A stretch of DNA of 64,000 nucleotides. It comes from Chlamydiae bacterium RIFCSPLOWO2_12_FULL_45_20. GTDB taxonomy: Bacteria > Chlamydiota > Chlamydiia > Chlamydiales > SM23-39. Location: NCBI GenBank assembly GCA_001796285.1, contig MGMD01000026.1, positions 49,836 through 113,835 on the forward strand. Direction: 5' to 3'. The translations under genes were made by a program, and so were the position numbers. The notes under the pieces were generated by a model that did no database searches, had not been told where the DNA came from, and was given only the letters and a program-made list of their open reading frames with translations. Below are positions 34,200-43,339 of the stretch, piece after piece (positions within the stretch are counted from its first letter, which is position 1; each line of letters begins with the position of its first letter).

Positions 34200-36684
34200 T
34201 GAGTAGCTTTTTCACGCGCATTTTTAAAGCTGCCGTTAAAGAGGGTTCTTCTTGGAGTTTGTGTAAAAGGTCTTCCGCTTCTTGTTTCAACTTGTGATCG
34301 CTATGGAGTTTTGACTCAAGTGCTAAAATGTTCGCTTCTAAAAAAAGCATATAGTGGTGATAGAGCTTTTCTTTTTCTGGATTTTGCTTTCTTGCCGCAT
34401 GATAGTCCTTGGAAAGAAGATCCTCCGTTGTGGTAAAATCTTCCTGCGTTTTTCTAAAAAGAGAAAGACGTTTTTTTACATCTTTGGGCGCTTGCAGATG
34501 GATGTATTCTAGGGCTGCTTCGAGGTAATAGGGCTCTCCTTCGAATTGTTTTTGTACAACGAGATTTTTGAGCTGCTTAGCTACTTCGGCTAAGTTGGGG
34601 TTTTTTTCTTCTAGCTTGAGTTGTGCACTTTGCAGTGCTGCCGATGCATGGATCGGTGATCGAGAGGTATGTAAGAGAATCTCATCAAACAGGGTAGAGG
34701 CTTTTTGGACAAGGCCCTTTTTCAAATAGCATTCAGCTAAAAGAAGCTTGGTTTCATCCCCAGAATCGGAAAATTCTTCTAGAAAAGAGATTTCGTCGTC
34801 GATGCGCCCGAGAATCGAGTACACCTTCGCTAGTTTAGCAACCACCAACTCTAGAGGAAAGATATTTTGCTTTTTCAGTTCTCCGATGCACTGGTCGAGA
34901 AGAAAAGCGGCTCTTGCAGCCAGGACAAAGTTTCCCTCATCGAGCAGCAGTTTGGCGTAGTAATGTTCTCCTAGCCAAATCAAATTTTCGAGTTTGATGT
35001 CTACTTTTGCCATGAAAGCTTGCAAAAGATGTTCAGCGCTTTGATCTATTTTTCCCAGATTAAGGTAGGCATTATAAAGAGAGGCATGCATCTGGCCTAG
35101 ATCGACGAGATTCGCGCCCTCTTCTAAGGCCTCTTCTGAAAGCCTGCAAAAGAGAGGAACGTCCCGATGGCCATCTCGCTCACAGAGCGCAAGAAGGAGC
35201 TTAGCATTTGGCGTTTTTTGGTGTTCTAGCGACTGCATCGCAAGTTCATATTCGTTTAATTCAAAGTAGGTCTTTGCGAGCATGAGCTCCCATTCATTGC
35301 GCTCTATTTCATTTAAGGAAAGAGTTAAGAATTCTTTGAGATCGAGGATCAACTGCGGAAGGTGTTGGGGCAGATGAATACTCATTTCTACAGAAGAAGA
35401 AGCCGCGTACCTCCATACAAAAGGCGCGAGTTCATGTTGAGGAAACTGAGACAAAAACGCTTTTGCTCTTTCATAGCAGCCCGTCCAGTTTTTCGCTCTA
35501 TAATCGAGGTGGGTGAGCTCAAAAAGGGCTTGAGGTTTTTGTTCAAACTCAGGATGTTGGGCCAATAGATCTTCGAGCTGTTTTTTTGCCTCTTCGATCC
35601 GTTCCCCTTTTTTGAGTATTTGTGCTCTTGAAAAGTAGGCTTTAGGTAGCTCTCGGTTCTCAGGATAGCACTCTTGGATCTTCGAGATGGCAGCATCCAA
35701 AGAAGGCAAATCTCCTGCCTGGAATGCAGCGTCCAAGAGACTTAAGAGGGCTGCATAGAGATTGTCTGAGATAGGGGCTTCCTGAATATAGGCTTTTAAC
35801 TCTACCAGAGCTTGGTCATACCGTTTTAAGTTGAGTAAGCTTCGGCCTAAAAACAGGCGGGCAGTTCCTGCTCGATCTTCTGAGACTTCGCGTAAAAGAT
35901 CGCCATCGACCAGGCTGTCGTATCGGCCTAAATCAAAGGCGAGGATCATCCGGTTATAGGCAGCATCGCAAGCCCTTTTTTGGCCCAATTTTACAATTTG
36001 ATCAAACGTTGTAAAGGCAAGCTCTTGATCGTACTCTGACTGGAGCAACGCGACTTGAAAGAGCATCTCCTCTTGGAGTAAAGGATTTTTACCTGCAAGA
36101 TCGAGATAAATGGCGCTTGCTTTTTGGTAATTTTTTGAGAGGCAGCAAAGATGTGCGTATCCTTGCGCGACTTCCCCTCTCAGCTCTCCTTGGTAGAGGT
36201 CTTCAAAATAGGGTAGAGTTCTTTCTACAAGGAGTTTTAATCCTGCCGTTTCTTTCGAAGCATTAATACACTGATGGTAAAGGCCTATAGCAAGGAAGTA
36301 GGTGACGTGAAGGTTGGAGCCCTGCTTGAGATAGGCTTCGCACTCATCGGCCAAAGTGGCATACCAGCCCATCTCGTAGAGACACTGCATTCGATTCAGA
36401 AACACGCGTTGATAAAATTCTGGTGATTCGACTCGGGCGTAGTAGTTAAGGGCCGTAGAGAAATTTTTTTCTCGAAGAAAAAGATCTCCTAGGGCAGCGC
36501 AAAGGGCGTCAGAAAAGGGGCTTTCTGGATACTCAACGATAAATTCTTCCATTTGGCTCTTGGCGATTTGGTACTCGCCTTCTTGCCAAAAATCTGCAAT
36601 TCTTCGTAAAAACAGCCCCTCTTCCTCTGTCTCTACACTATGGAGAAAGGGGGTAATGAGGACTAGCAGCCACAGTGCTCGCAT
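34186..36684 (-). CDS. Large exported TPR-repeat protein
   Basis: 832 residues. A signal peptide (LWLLVLITPFLHSVE) is followed by tetratricopeptide-like helical repeats over the whole length, for example EGEYQIAKSQMEEFIVEYP, LGDLFLREKNFSTALNYY, KGERIEEAKKQLEDLLAQH and LNLGKIDQSAEHLLQAFM. The first part resembles YbgF/BamD-type TPR units for periplasmic scaffolding. First gene of the operon with the vWA protein and rsmD, with a 14-base overlap to the next. Partner proteins cannot be named. Confidence 0.75.
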   Translation of the reverse strand: MRALWLLVLITPFLHSVETEEEGLFLRRIADFWQEGEYQIAKSQMEEFIVEYPESPFSDALCAALGDLFLREKNFSTALNYYARVESPEFYQRVFLNRMQCLYEMGWYATLADECEAYLKQGSNLHVTYFLAIGLYHQCINASKETAGLKLLVERTLPYFEDLYQGELRGEVAQGYAHLCCLSKNYQKASAIYLDLAGKNPLLQEEMLFQVALLQSEYDQELAFTTFDQIVKLGQKRACDAAYNRMILAFDLGRYDSLVDGDLLREVSEDRAGTARLFLGRSLLNLKRYDQALVELKAYIQEAPISDNLYAALLSLLDAAFQAGDLPSLDAAISKIQECYPENRELPKAYFSRAQILKKGERIEEAKKQLEDLLAQHPEFEQKPQALFELTHLDYRAKNWTGCYERAKAFLSQFPQHELAPFVWRYAASSSVEMSIHLPQHLPQLILDLKEFLTLSLNEIERNEWELMLAKTYFELNEYELAMQSLEHQKTPNAKLLLALCERDGHRDVPLFCRLSEEALEEGANLVDLGQMHASLYNAYLNLGKIDQSAEHLLQAFMAKVDIKLENLIWLGEHYYAKLLLDEGNFVLAARAAFLLDQCIGELKKQNIFPLELVVAKLAKVYSILGRIDDEISFLEEFSDSGDETKLLLAECYLKKGLVQKASTLFDEILLHTSRSPIHASAALQSAQLKLEEKNPNLAEVAKQLKNLVVQKQFEGEPYYLEAALEYIHLQAPKDVKKRLSLFRKTQEDFTTTEDLLSKDYHAARKQNPEKEKLYHHYMLFLEANILALESKLHSDHKLKQEAEDLLHKLQEEPSLTAALKMRVKKLLNDET

Positions 36685-36720
36685 ATCTGCTCTTTTGTTT
36701 CTTCGCTTGGATTATACGAA

Positions 36721-36751
36721 TTGACCGAATAAATTGCCCATCTGATATACT
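36721..36751 (+). promoter_or_regulatory. Promoter of the permease-carbonic anhydrase unit
   Basis: TTGACC (36721-36726) with GATATA (36744-36749, 17-base spacer) or TATACT (36746-36751, 19-base spacer), about 30 bases upstream of the ATG at 36779. Confidence 0.45.
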
Positions 36752-36778
36752 CCCGTGCAGTTTGTAAAGGAAAATTTT

Positions 36779-37711
36779 ATGGGAATTTTTTTTGCGCTTT
36801 TAGCAGGGCTTTTTATGCCCCTTACCAATCTCACGGTAAGAAAAAGCATTGATATTGGAGGAACGAGCAAAGGCTATTTTGTTTTTCAGGCTCTCTCTTC
36901 TTTTCTTTTTGCGCTTCTCATAGGGCCCGTTTGGACAGGCCATTTTACTTGGTCTTTTCCCTCCCTTTTTTTGGGGGTGGGCGCGGGATTCATTCTGTCT
37001 TTCATGTTATTTGCGGTGGGCCGTGCTGTTGAAAAAGGTCCTCCTGGCTTTACTTTTGCCGTCTTAAATTCTGCTACGGTGATGCCAGGGCTTCTCATGG
37101 CGCTTTTTTTAGGGGCTGGCTTTGGCTACGAATACAAGCTCTGGCACGCTATAGGGTCACTTGTGGTTTTGGTAGGGCTGTTTTTAGGAGCGAAAGGGCT
37201 TGGCGGAATGAAGGATCGGAAACAGTGGCTTTTTTTTGCCTCCCTAATGTTTTTTTTTCATATCCTTCTTCTCGCTCTTTATCAATGGCGAGGCATGCTT
37301 TTAAGCGATCACCGCCCTAAAGGAGCCTTCCCCTTTTTTGCGCTTGAGAAGATGCAAAATGAGTGTTTTACCCCATTTATGTTTTTGACTTCTGTAGTCA
37401 TACAATTTTTTGTATACCTCCGCTCTCAAAAAAGACTTCCTCTTATCGGTGAAGTTTCCTATGGATTTGCTGGGGGGCTATCCAATTTGCTTTGTACCTT
37501 CTTTTTGCTTTTGGCTGCAGAAAAAGCGGGCCCCTTAGAGCATGCCGTTATTTTTCCTATTTTTTCTGTGATTGGTATTGTTTTGACGAATGCATGGGGC
37601 CAAGCTCTTTATCAGGAACAGGTCAATTGGCGGGCTTGTCAGGTGTGCGTTTTTGGGCTTATTTTAGGAACTGTGGACTGGACAGGAGTGGCAGCAGCCA
37701 TTGGATTTTAA
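36779..37711 (+). CDS. Drug/metabolite-type multi-spanning permease
   Basis: 310 residues with about ten hydrophobic segments in the DMT/EamA style, beginning MGIFFALLAGLFMPLTN and with the gly-rich GGLSNLLCTFFLLLAAEKAGP, then VIFPIFSVIGIVLTNAWG. The substrate is unknown; nucleotide-sugar, rhamnose-type or metabolite transport are all possible. AAGGAAA seven bases upstream supports 36779 as start. The carbonic anhydrase gene follows after seven bases. Confidence 0.6.
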   Translation: MGIFFALLAGLFMPLTNLTVRKSIDIGGTSKGYFVFQALSSFLFALLIGPVWTGHFTWSFPSLFLGVGAGFILSFMLFAVGRAVEKGPPGFTFAVLNSATVMPGLLMALFLGAGFGYEYKLWHAIGSLVVLVGLFLGAKGLGGMKDRKQWLFFASLMFFFHILLLALYQWRGMLLSDHRPKGAFPFFALEKMQNECFTPFMFLTSVVIQFFVYLRSQKRLPLIGEVSYGFAGGLSNLLCTFFLLLAAEKAGPLEHAVIFPIFSVIGIVLTNAWGQALYQEQVNWRACQVCVFGLILGTVDWTGVAAAIGF

Positions 37712-37718
37712 ACACTGA

Positions 37719-38276
37719 ATGAAACCTCGGGAAGTATTACAGAGTTTAATAGAGGGCAATCAACGCTACGTCCATGATCGCCTAGAGCACCCAAACCGTT
37801 CTTTATTTCGCCGAGAAGAGATCAAGCATCAGCAAAACCCTCTGGCAATCATCGTGGGTTGCTCTGACTCAAGGGTAGCTCCCGAAATTATTTTTGATCA
37901 GGGCCTGGGGGATCTTTTTACCATTCGCGTGGCGGGAAATGTGATCGGTCCGATTGAAAGAGACAGTATTGATTTTGCTGTTCGATATCTAGGGGCGTCT
38001 CTTGTCCTGGTTCTCGGCCATGAGTCATGTGGTGCTGTTACCGCGGTATTTAACGGAGACATTAAGGACATAGAGGAGATTGCGGCGTTGATGCAGCCCT
38101 CTTTAGCTCAAGCAAAAGATATCCAGTCTGCGGTGAATGCGAACGTGCATGCAATGGTTCGTTATTTACGCAGTACCCCGTTTCTTAAACAACAAATGGC
38201 TGAAGAGAAGATCGAGATTATTGGGGCTTGCTACCATTTGGGGAAAGGAAATGTAGAAATTTTTTTGTATCAATAA
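37719..38276 (+). CDS. Beta-class carbonic anhydrase
   Basis: This enzyme interconverts CO2 and bicarbonate. The zinc ligands and dyad are present: VGCSDSRV (Cys, Asp, Arg) near residue 47, and LGHESCGA (His-x2-Cys) near residue 105. RVAGNVIGP and the family C-terminus IIGACYHLGKGNVEIF are also present. 185 residues, slightly short of many beta-CAs. No signal peptide, so cytoplasmic. It probably supplies bicarbonate for biotin-dependent carboxylation or pH balance; the neighbouring permease may be related. Confidence 0.9.
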   Translation: MKPREVLQSLIEGNQRYVHDRLEHPNRSLFRREEIKHQQNPLAIIVGCSDSRVAPEIIFDQGLGDLFTIRVAGNVIGPIERDSIDFAVRYLGASLVLVLGHESCGAVTAVFNGDIKDIEEIAALMQPSLAQAKDIQSAVNANVHAMVRYLRSTPFLKQQMAEEKIEIIGACYHLGKGNVEIFLYQ

Positions 38277-38321
38277 AAATTTTTTTATGACACCATGCTC
38301 CGAATTTATTGGAGAGGCTTT

Positions 38322-39506
38322 ATGGTGCAAGAGTCCAGTTTTGATGATTATGATTTAGATCGTATTTTTTTAACGGCTTCTTCCTTTGGGGCTGATATTT
38401 TTGCGAACACCTACGGCAGGTTGGGATACCGCCTTGTTTCCCCTTTGGATGAAGGGAAATTTGACAACGCGCCGATCATCCAAGAGCTGGCCACGCGCGC
38501 GCTCATTGTGCTAGGTGGGCTTGCGAGCATTTGGTTGGCGGGTTCCTATATCTTGCTATCGGCCGTGGTACTAGGCGCTGGTAGTAAATTGCTGAGGGCG
38601 GTGGGCTTTTATTTTCAAAAAGATGGGTTTACGCACATTCGGGGAAAGGCGCCCGAAAAATCTTTAGAAGATGGCCAAGCGAAGGTTTTGACGTGGAACA
38701 TGCGTGGGTATGGCGGAGGATTGCACTATACTTATGGTGTGACTCATTGGCAATCTCGCATCGACCGGATTCTGGAAGATATTACGAAGGAAGATCCTGA
38801 CATCCTTGTGCTTCAAGATGTCCATGATATAGCGCTTGTTAAAGAGATTATTGCTAGATTAGAGGGTTCTTACGCCCACTTCTTCGCTTATCTGGGAGCC
38901 AATCCTTGGAAGAGCGATAGTGGCGGTCTAGTGATCGCAAAGTGTGCAGTCGACCATTTTGAGCATACGAGCTTTGAACACACGGACACTGGAGTTCGAG
39001 GCTTTGATACTTTTGAGATCAAAATCAATCCTGAAGCGTCCCATTCTTGCGCCCGCATCATCAGCACGCAGCTCACTCCAGGACGCGGGCACAAGGAACT
39101 CCGTATGCAACAAGTGGCTGAGATTGTGGATTGCCTGGCGGTGCAACCGACCCGTCTTCCCACGCTTTTTGTAGGCAGCTTAGGGATGAATCGAGATAGC
39201 CAAGATGAAGGATCTTTCCTATCACAGTACCTTTATCACAGCTATCTTGGAAAAGAGCCAACCCATTCTGACGCACTGAGGAGCCAGTGGGCTCCCATTT
39301 TTGATGGAGCTGAAGAGTCGAGCGATTTTATTTCCTTCTTTAAACGCACCCTCTCTGATGGCAGGACGCTTCCCGTTCTTGAAAGGGGGATTCGTCTTTT
39401 GGATTCTCATCTAGTCCCGGGCTATGATGAAAACCTCAACACAAAAACTGCTCGTTCTGATCATAGCGCTGTTGTGACTACTTGCGCGGGCCTTAGAGAC
39501 TGTTAA
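38322..39506 (+). CDS. EEP-fold phosphodiesterase/nuclease-like protein with a hydrophobic hairpin
   Basis: 394 residues. Residues about 55-100 form a bilobed hydrophobic stretch (ALIVLGGLASIWLAGSYI and LLSAVVLGAG), like chlamydial inclusion-membrane proteins. The rest has the order of the endonuclease/exonuclease/phosphatase fold: VLTWNMRGYGG, DILVLQDVHD (LQD in place of the usual LQE), GGLVIAK, TLFVGSLGMNRD (in place of GDFN), and the final TARSDHSAVVT His motif. Several changes raise doubt about catalysis. GGAGAGG before the ATG at 38322 sets the start. A secreted or inclusion-membrane role is inference. Confidence 0.6.
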   Translation: MVQESSFDDYDLDRIFLTASSFGADIFANTYGRLGYRLVSPLDEGKFDNAPIIQELATRALIVLGGLASIWLAGSYILLSAVVLGAGSKLLRAVGFYFQKDGFTHIRGKAPEKSLEDGQAKVLTWNMRGYGGGLHYTYGVTHWQSRIDRILEDITKEDPDILVLQDVHDIALVKEIIARLEGSYAHFFAYLGANPWKSDSGGLVIAKCAVDHFEHTSFEHTDTGVRGFDTFEIKINPEASHSCARIISTQLTPGRGHKELRMQQVAEIVDCLAVQPTRLPTLFVGSLGMNRDSQDEGSFLSQYLYHSYLGKEPTHSDALRSQWAPIFDGAEESSDFISFFKRTLSDGRTLPVLERGIRLLDSHLVPGYDENLNTKTARSDHSAVVTTCAGLRDC

Positions 39507-39533
39507 CAGTCCCTTAGCCCGAGCTTAGAACTT

Positions 39534-39832
39534 TTATTGTTTTTCATCGCTCTTATCCAGAAAGTGTTGGAGTAATGTACGGGCTCGCTCCATCCCCTCA
39601 CTTTTCCATTCAGCACTCCTCAAGCTGGCCTCACATATTTCACGTGCCCGAGACCCGTCATCACCGTTGGCATTGGGGAGAATTGTGATTTTAGATCCCT
39701 GAGAATCTACGAGCAGTTTATGGAAGGAAATAATGGTTTGCCCATCGGCAAATTGTGTCACGCTATTGACTAAGTCTTGTATCTGCAATCCCAGTAATTT
39801 AGATGATGATAGAAAACGAGGTGGATATGAAA
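39534..39832 (-). CDS. Out-of-frame extension of the upstream acidic protein
   Basis: The minus-strand frame ending at 39534 encodes 84 residues (from LQIQDLVNSVTQFADGQ to LDKSDEKQ) if started at a TTG at 39788, but has no ATG. The frame is open back through VISYPPRFLSSSKLLG to an A10 tract at 39837-39846 that ends the upstream gene, and closes at a TGA immediately before the tract. A slip of one base in the tract would join it to the 254-residue protein. It is therefore best read as the C-terminus of that protein, reached by slippage or cut off by a recent indel or a homopolymer sequencing error. Confidence 0.45.
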
Positions 39833-40597
39833 TTACTTTTTTTTTTCACATGATTCGCTACTAGATAAATCCACGAGTGTCCATCCATCGGTCGAGCTAC
39901 CGGAGAGCGGTTCCTGCTGCTCAGACAAATAATTGTCATGGATGCATGTGTCTAGATTGGACTTTTCTTCCTGATTGTATATTGTAGTATTCCTGTCGTC
40001 ACTTCCACTACTGATGGAAACTGGCGAATCCGGTCTAGAAGTTTCTACTTTAACATACTCCTCCTGATCACTCCCACTAGTAGAAACTGGCGACAACGGT
40101 CTAAAAGGTGCGACTCCAATCTCCTCATCTTTATCCTCTTCCTCACTATTGAAGGGCAATTCCATAGTGGGCCCCTCAAATTCTGGCTCAACCTCTCTGA
40201 GAATGGTGGGTGGTGTCTCCCTGTGTGTCGGCGGTAGAGCCGCTTTCTGCTGGGATGGTTCCTCTAGTGGGATCGTTGCCCGGGGAGTTTCTTCTGGCAG
40301 GGGTAGAGGTAGTACTATATTTTTTTCCGGGAGAGGCAGGCGGTGTTCTGGAAAAAAAAAGTGCCAAAAGCTTTGCCAGCTCTTGCCATAGGCAACTACG
40401 CATGCTGTTTTTTGCGTTTCTAAATGTTTCTCATTGATCATAGCAAGCACTCGCCCAATCATGAGGAAACAGATAGCCACTGCCCTAGTTACAGCTTCCG
40501 CATGGAATATAAAGGCCACTGGTAGTAATGTCGCTTGAAAAATGGCACGATATTGTCTCTCTTGCCAGTTAGTTACAGAGAGAGTAAAGGATGACAT
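39833..40597 (-). CDS. Unknown protein with hydrophobic N-terminus and acidic disordered tail
   Basis: 254 residues as read. Residues about 18-55 are hydrophobic (FQATLLPVAFIFHAEAVTRA, VAICFLMIGRVLAMI). The rest is a proline/Glu/Ser-rich, probably disordered region with two near-repeats, RPLSPVSTSGSDQEEY and RPDSPVSISSGSDD. The frame ends CEKKK at an A10 tract, followed by stop. This layout (membrane hairpin plus low-complexity tail) is common among secreted chlamydial proteins, but no family is recognised. A one-base slip would extend it by about 100 residues. Confidence 0.5.
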   Translation of the reverse strand: MSSFTLSVTNWQERQYRAIFQATLLPVAFIFHAEAVTRAVAICFLMIGRVLAMINEKHLETQKTACVVAYGKSWQSFWHFFFPEHRLPLPEKNIVLPLPLPEETPRATIPLEEPSQQKAALPPTHRETPPTILREVEPEFEGPTMELPFNSEEEDKDEEIGVAPFRPLSPVSTSGSDQEEYVKVETSRPDSPVSISSGSDDRNTTIYNQEEKSNLDTCIHDNYLSEQQEPLSGSSTDGWTLVDLSSSESCEKKK

Positions 40598-40757
40598 AAT
40601 GCCTCCGATTGTTTAAAGATGAGCCACGCATTTTAAACCACTATTCTTTTTTTGAGAATTTATTTCTTTACAATCACGACTTTGTACATAGATGAGGTGG
40701 AGAGCAGTTGACAAATTTGTCTGGAGAAATCTATCTTCGAAAAGAAGAGGTTTGATA

Positions 40758-41597
40758 ATGACACTTTCTTTATTGGTTACTTCCCTTTTTTTAGCCTTTG
40801 GCGTTTCTGAATGTATCGCCCACATTCCTCAAGGAGGAATTGCCGAAGAACTTTCAGGATTTTCTCAAAAGCAGGAAGATTCTCAGGAGGATACGATGGT
40901 TTCTGCTGAGGAAGATGGATTTGCTAACGTGGAAGAGGGGTCAGGTGAAAGCGAGCTTGAAGCATCTTCTGAATCTGTTGTAGGCCCTTTTAAGACCCAT
41001 TGTGTTGAAGAAGGACCCAGTTCTAGTACCCACTTTCGCTATAATCACTGCTGCGCCCCTATTGACAGGTGGTATTTCGAATGCAAGCCAGGTTATTTTT
41101 TCTTTACTGATGAGGATATGCGCCATTTTTTTCATAATGGAGGGTTCTCGTTCAGAGGAGAGATGGGCTACAGGTTTTGCGAGTATTTCATGGTATGGTT
41201 TGATGGCGGCTATTTTCAGAAAGAGGGCAGCGCGATTGGTGGTGCTGAAAGTTTGCGGATCAGGCTTGCGACTCTTTCCTTGGGGATCAAGGGCATTTAC
41301 GATTTCAATGACTATTTTTCTCTTTATGTCGGAGCGGGCCCACGCATTTTTCTGATGCTCCTTCACAACGATTCCCCCTTTGTTCGAAGCGACGACAATG
41401 AAGTTGGTATTGGAGGCGGGTTCGATGCAGGTTTTTGGATCTATCCTATCCCATCGTGGGAAAATTTCTTCCTCGATATCTTTGCTGATTATTCGCTTAA
41501 GAAGCTAGGCATCAGTGAAGACGAAGTCAGCAGTCTTGACAATGACGTCGATGTCAGCGGGCTTACGGTCGGGCTCGGCCTTGGATTTCATTTCTAA
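40758..41597 (+). CDS. Outer-membrane beta-barrel protein
   Basis: 279 residues. A signal peptide (LSLLVTSLFLAFGVSEC) is followed by an acidic low-complexity linker (residues about 35-80) and then beta-strands: FSFRGEMGYRFCEYFMVWFDGGYF, RLATLSLGIKGIYDFND, FSLYVGAGPRIF, and a final strand ending GLTVGLGLGFHF. The C-terminal phenylalanine is the classic BAM signal. AGAAGAGG upstream of the ATG at 40758 sets the start. It resembles OmpW/OmpA-type eight-stranded barrels; function unknown. Confidence 0.7.
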   Translation: MTLSLLVTSLFLAFGVSECIAHIPQGGIAEELSGFSQKQEDSQEDTMVSAEEDGFANVEEGSGESELEASSESVVGPFKTHCVEEGPSSSTHFRYNHCCAPIDRWYFECKPGYFFFTDEDMRHFFHNGGFSFRGEMGYRFCEYFMVWFDGGYFQKEGSAIGGAESLRIRLATLSLGIKGIYDFNDYFSLYVGAGPRIFLMLLHNDSPFVRSDDNEVGIGGGFDAGFWIYPIPSWENFFLDIFADYSLKKLGISEDEVSSLDNDVDVSGLTVGLGLGFHF

Positions 41598-41629
41598 CTC
41601 ACCTTACGCACACAGGGGGCCTTATGGGC
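41597..41629 (-). repeat. Half copy of the 44-bp palindromic element
   Basis: Matches 32 of 33 bases of the reverse complement of 1054-1086, then diverges, so the second arm is missing. It begins at the last base of the barrel-protein stop codon and lies between two convergent genes. Confidence 0.55.
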
Positions 41630-41632
41630 TGT

Positions 41633-43288
41633 TCAAAGCGGGGGAACCACGAGTGTCATCGGGCAGCTTTCTTGGCCATAGGCATTCACAGAAGTAATCA
41701 GGTATTTGACTGGCTCCTTTGGGGTTCTTTGGTGGTCTTCGTAGAAATGCGTGTCAACAGAGGCGATGAGCGTGGAGAGGTTTTCTCGATAAATATGAAA
41801 GCGGTAGACTTCAGCGGGAGAGGTCCAAGTGAGAACGTTAATCAAATCTTCATGCGCAGGGAATCGGTGCCGAATCTGTTTCCCTGAGGCGATCCCCCCA
41901 AGAATGTAAGTGTCAGGATGCGCAACTGGAGGAAGAGGGCCGATGGCAGCAAGCCCTACTCCCGCTGTTGATTTAATTTGAAAAGAGCCTGTCCCCGCTG
42001 GGTCTTCTGGCCAAATAGCGAGAATAGTTCCGTTATTATTTAACACAACAGAGCTGTCATAGGCAGGGATTTTTGAGCCAGAGTTGCCCGTTAAAGAGGA
42101 GAGGGTTTTTGTATTCGACCAGGTACCTAAAGAGTAGCCCGCCCCTTGAATGACAATGTGCCCGTCGGTAAACTCTTTCCATATAACGACAGCATCTCCG
42201 ATCTCATTGACCGAGAGCACTGGGTAGCCAGCTACCATGGCATCTATAGGACTTGGAGAGGAAATGTCTATAGGATGGCTCCAGTTGGCTGCTCCTTTGG
42301 GAAGAAAGGCTCCGCTAATAAATTTATGCATTGTATCCATACGTTCGTAGACGACAATCGCATTCCCATTGCCGTCGATTCCGACGTGCGGGTGGATCGC
42401 TGTATAGTTCGGGTGGGAAAGGGTGGAGTTCTCCTCGGAAAGCTGACCATTTTGAAGGATTTTTGATCGAATCTGATGGTTTTGGCTCCACACAACCACT
42501 ACATTACCCTCATGATCAATGGCGACAGAGGGGGAGCACGCTTCTTCACCCGGAATGTTGGCGACGGGAAAAGAAGGCATCCAAATGCCACCTGTAAACT
42601 GTGCTGCGTGGATCTCTGAAGTCTCTCTATCTCTCTCCTCCCATACTGCCATGGCCATGCCAGATGAGTTGTTGAGAGCTAGGGATTTTTGCGGAATAAG
42701 AAGGGCGCTTTTTTCTCCTGAAGAGATGTTCCCAAAGTGAACCCAGAGAGAGCCTTGAAAGTTAACTGAGGACATCACCTGTTCTTTTCCACGGATTAGC
42801 TCCATCCATACCACGATAGTGCGATTGCTGGAGTCGATTGCAATCTGAGGGTATGTTTGAGCATGAATGGAAGGATAGACATCGCAGGCGGGCATGGATA
42901 AATCTGGTGTCCAGACTCCCTCTTTACTCAAGATGCGGTATTTAATTCGAGAGGGAAACCCTTCTTCCCAGACAATCATTGCATTGCCTAAAGGATCCAT
43001 TGCTACCTGAGAGTTTGCTGCTGCCCCCTCTTTAGAAACTTGTACGGCTCCTGTCCATGTTCTTAAAGAGTGATTGTAGAGAGTTACCCAAATTTTTTCA
43101 CTGGCTGCAGCCTCTGTCGTGCGGCTCCATGAGGCGATCGCATTGCCTTTCGCATCGAGAGCGATACTGGCATTACTATCCGTATCTCCAATAGGTGGAT
43201 TGCTATCTAGATTGAGAGCGGGCATCCCCCAAGTAAGATTAAAGATGGCAAAGCCCCTCATAGCCCAAAAAAATAACACCCACCGCAT
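41633..43288 (-). CDS. Exported beta-propeller-like protein with C-terminal Fn3-like domain
   Basis: 551 residues. A signal-peptide-like N-terminus (VLFFWAMRGFAIF) is followed by repeated units of about 45-55 residues with the pattern D-x-x-G-N-A-x-x-V-W, as in DAKGNAIASWSR, DPLGNAMIVWEE, DHEGNVVVVWSQ and DGNGNAIVVYER, typical of sialidase-like or BNR-type propellers. The last 80 residues (LTWTSPAEVYRFHIYRENL to NAYGQES) look like a fibronectin III-type domain. GAGGT before the ATG at 43288 sets the start. A surface-exposed or secreted adhesin-like role is likely but not shown. Confidence 0.65.
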   Translation of the reverse strand: MRWVLFFWAMRGFAIFNLTWGMPALNLDSNPPIGDTDSNASIALDAKGNAIASWSRTTEAAASEKIWVTLYNHSLRTWTGAVQVSKEGAAANSQVAMDPLGNAMIVWEEGFPSRIKYRILSKEGVWTPDLSMPACDVYPSIHAQTYPQIAIDSSNRTIVVWMELIRGKEQVMSSVNFQGSLWVHFGNISSGEKSALLIPQKSLALNNSSGMAMAVWEERDRETSEIHAAQFTGGIWMPSFPVANIPGEEACSPSVAIDHEGNVVVVWSQNHQIRSKILQNGQLSEENSTLSHPNYTAIHPHVGIDGNGNAIVVYERMDTMHKFISGAFLPKGAANWSHPIDISSPSPIDAMVAGYPVLSVNEIGDAVVIWKEFTDGHIVIQGAGYSLGTWSNTKTLSSLTGNSGSKIPAYDSSVVLNNNGTILAIWPEDPAGTGSFQIKSTAGVGLAAIGPLPPVAHPDTYILGGIASGKQIRHRFPAHEDLINVLTWTSPAEVYRFHIYRENLSTLIASVDTHFYEDHQRTPKEPVKYLITSVNAYGQESCPMTLVVPPL

Positions 43289-43339
43289 AAGATACCTCAA
43301 ATTGTGAGTGGAAGAATATAAATTTTTTTTGTACGGAAG

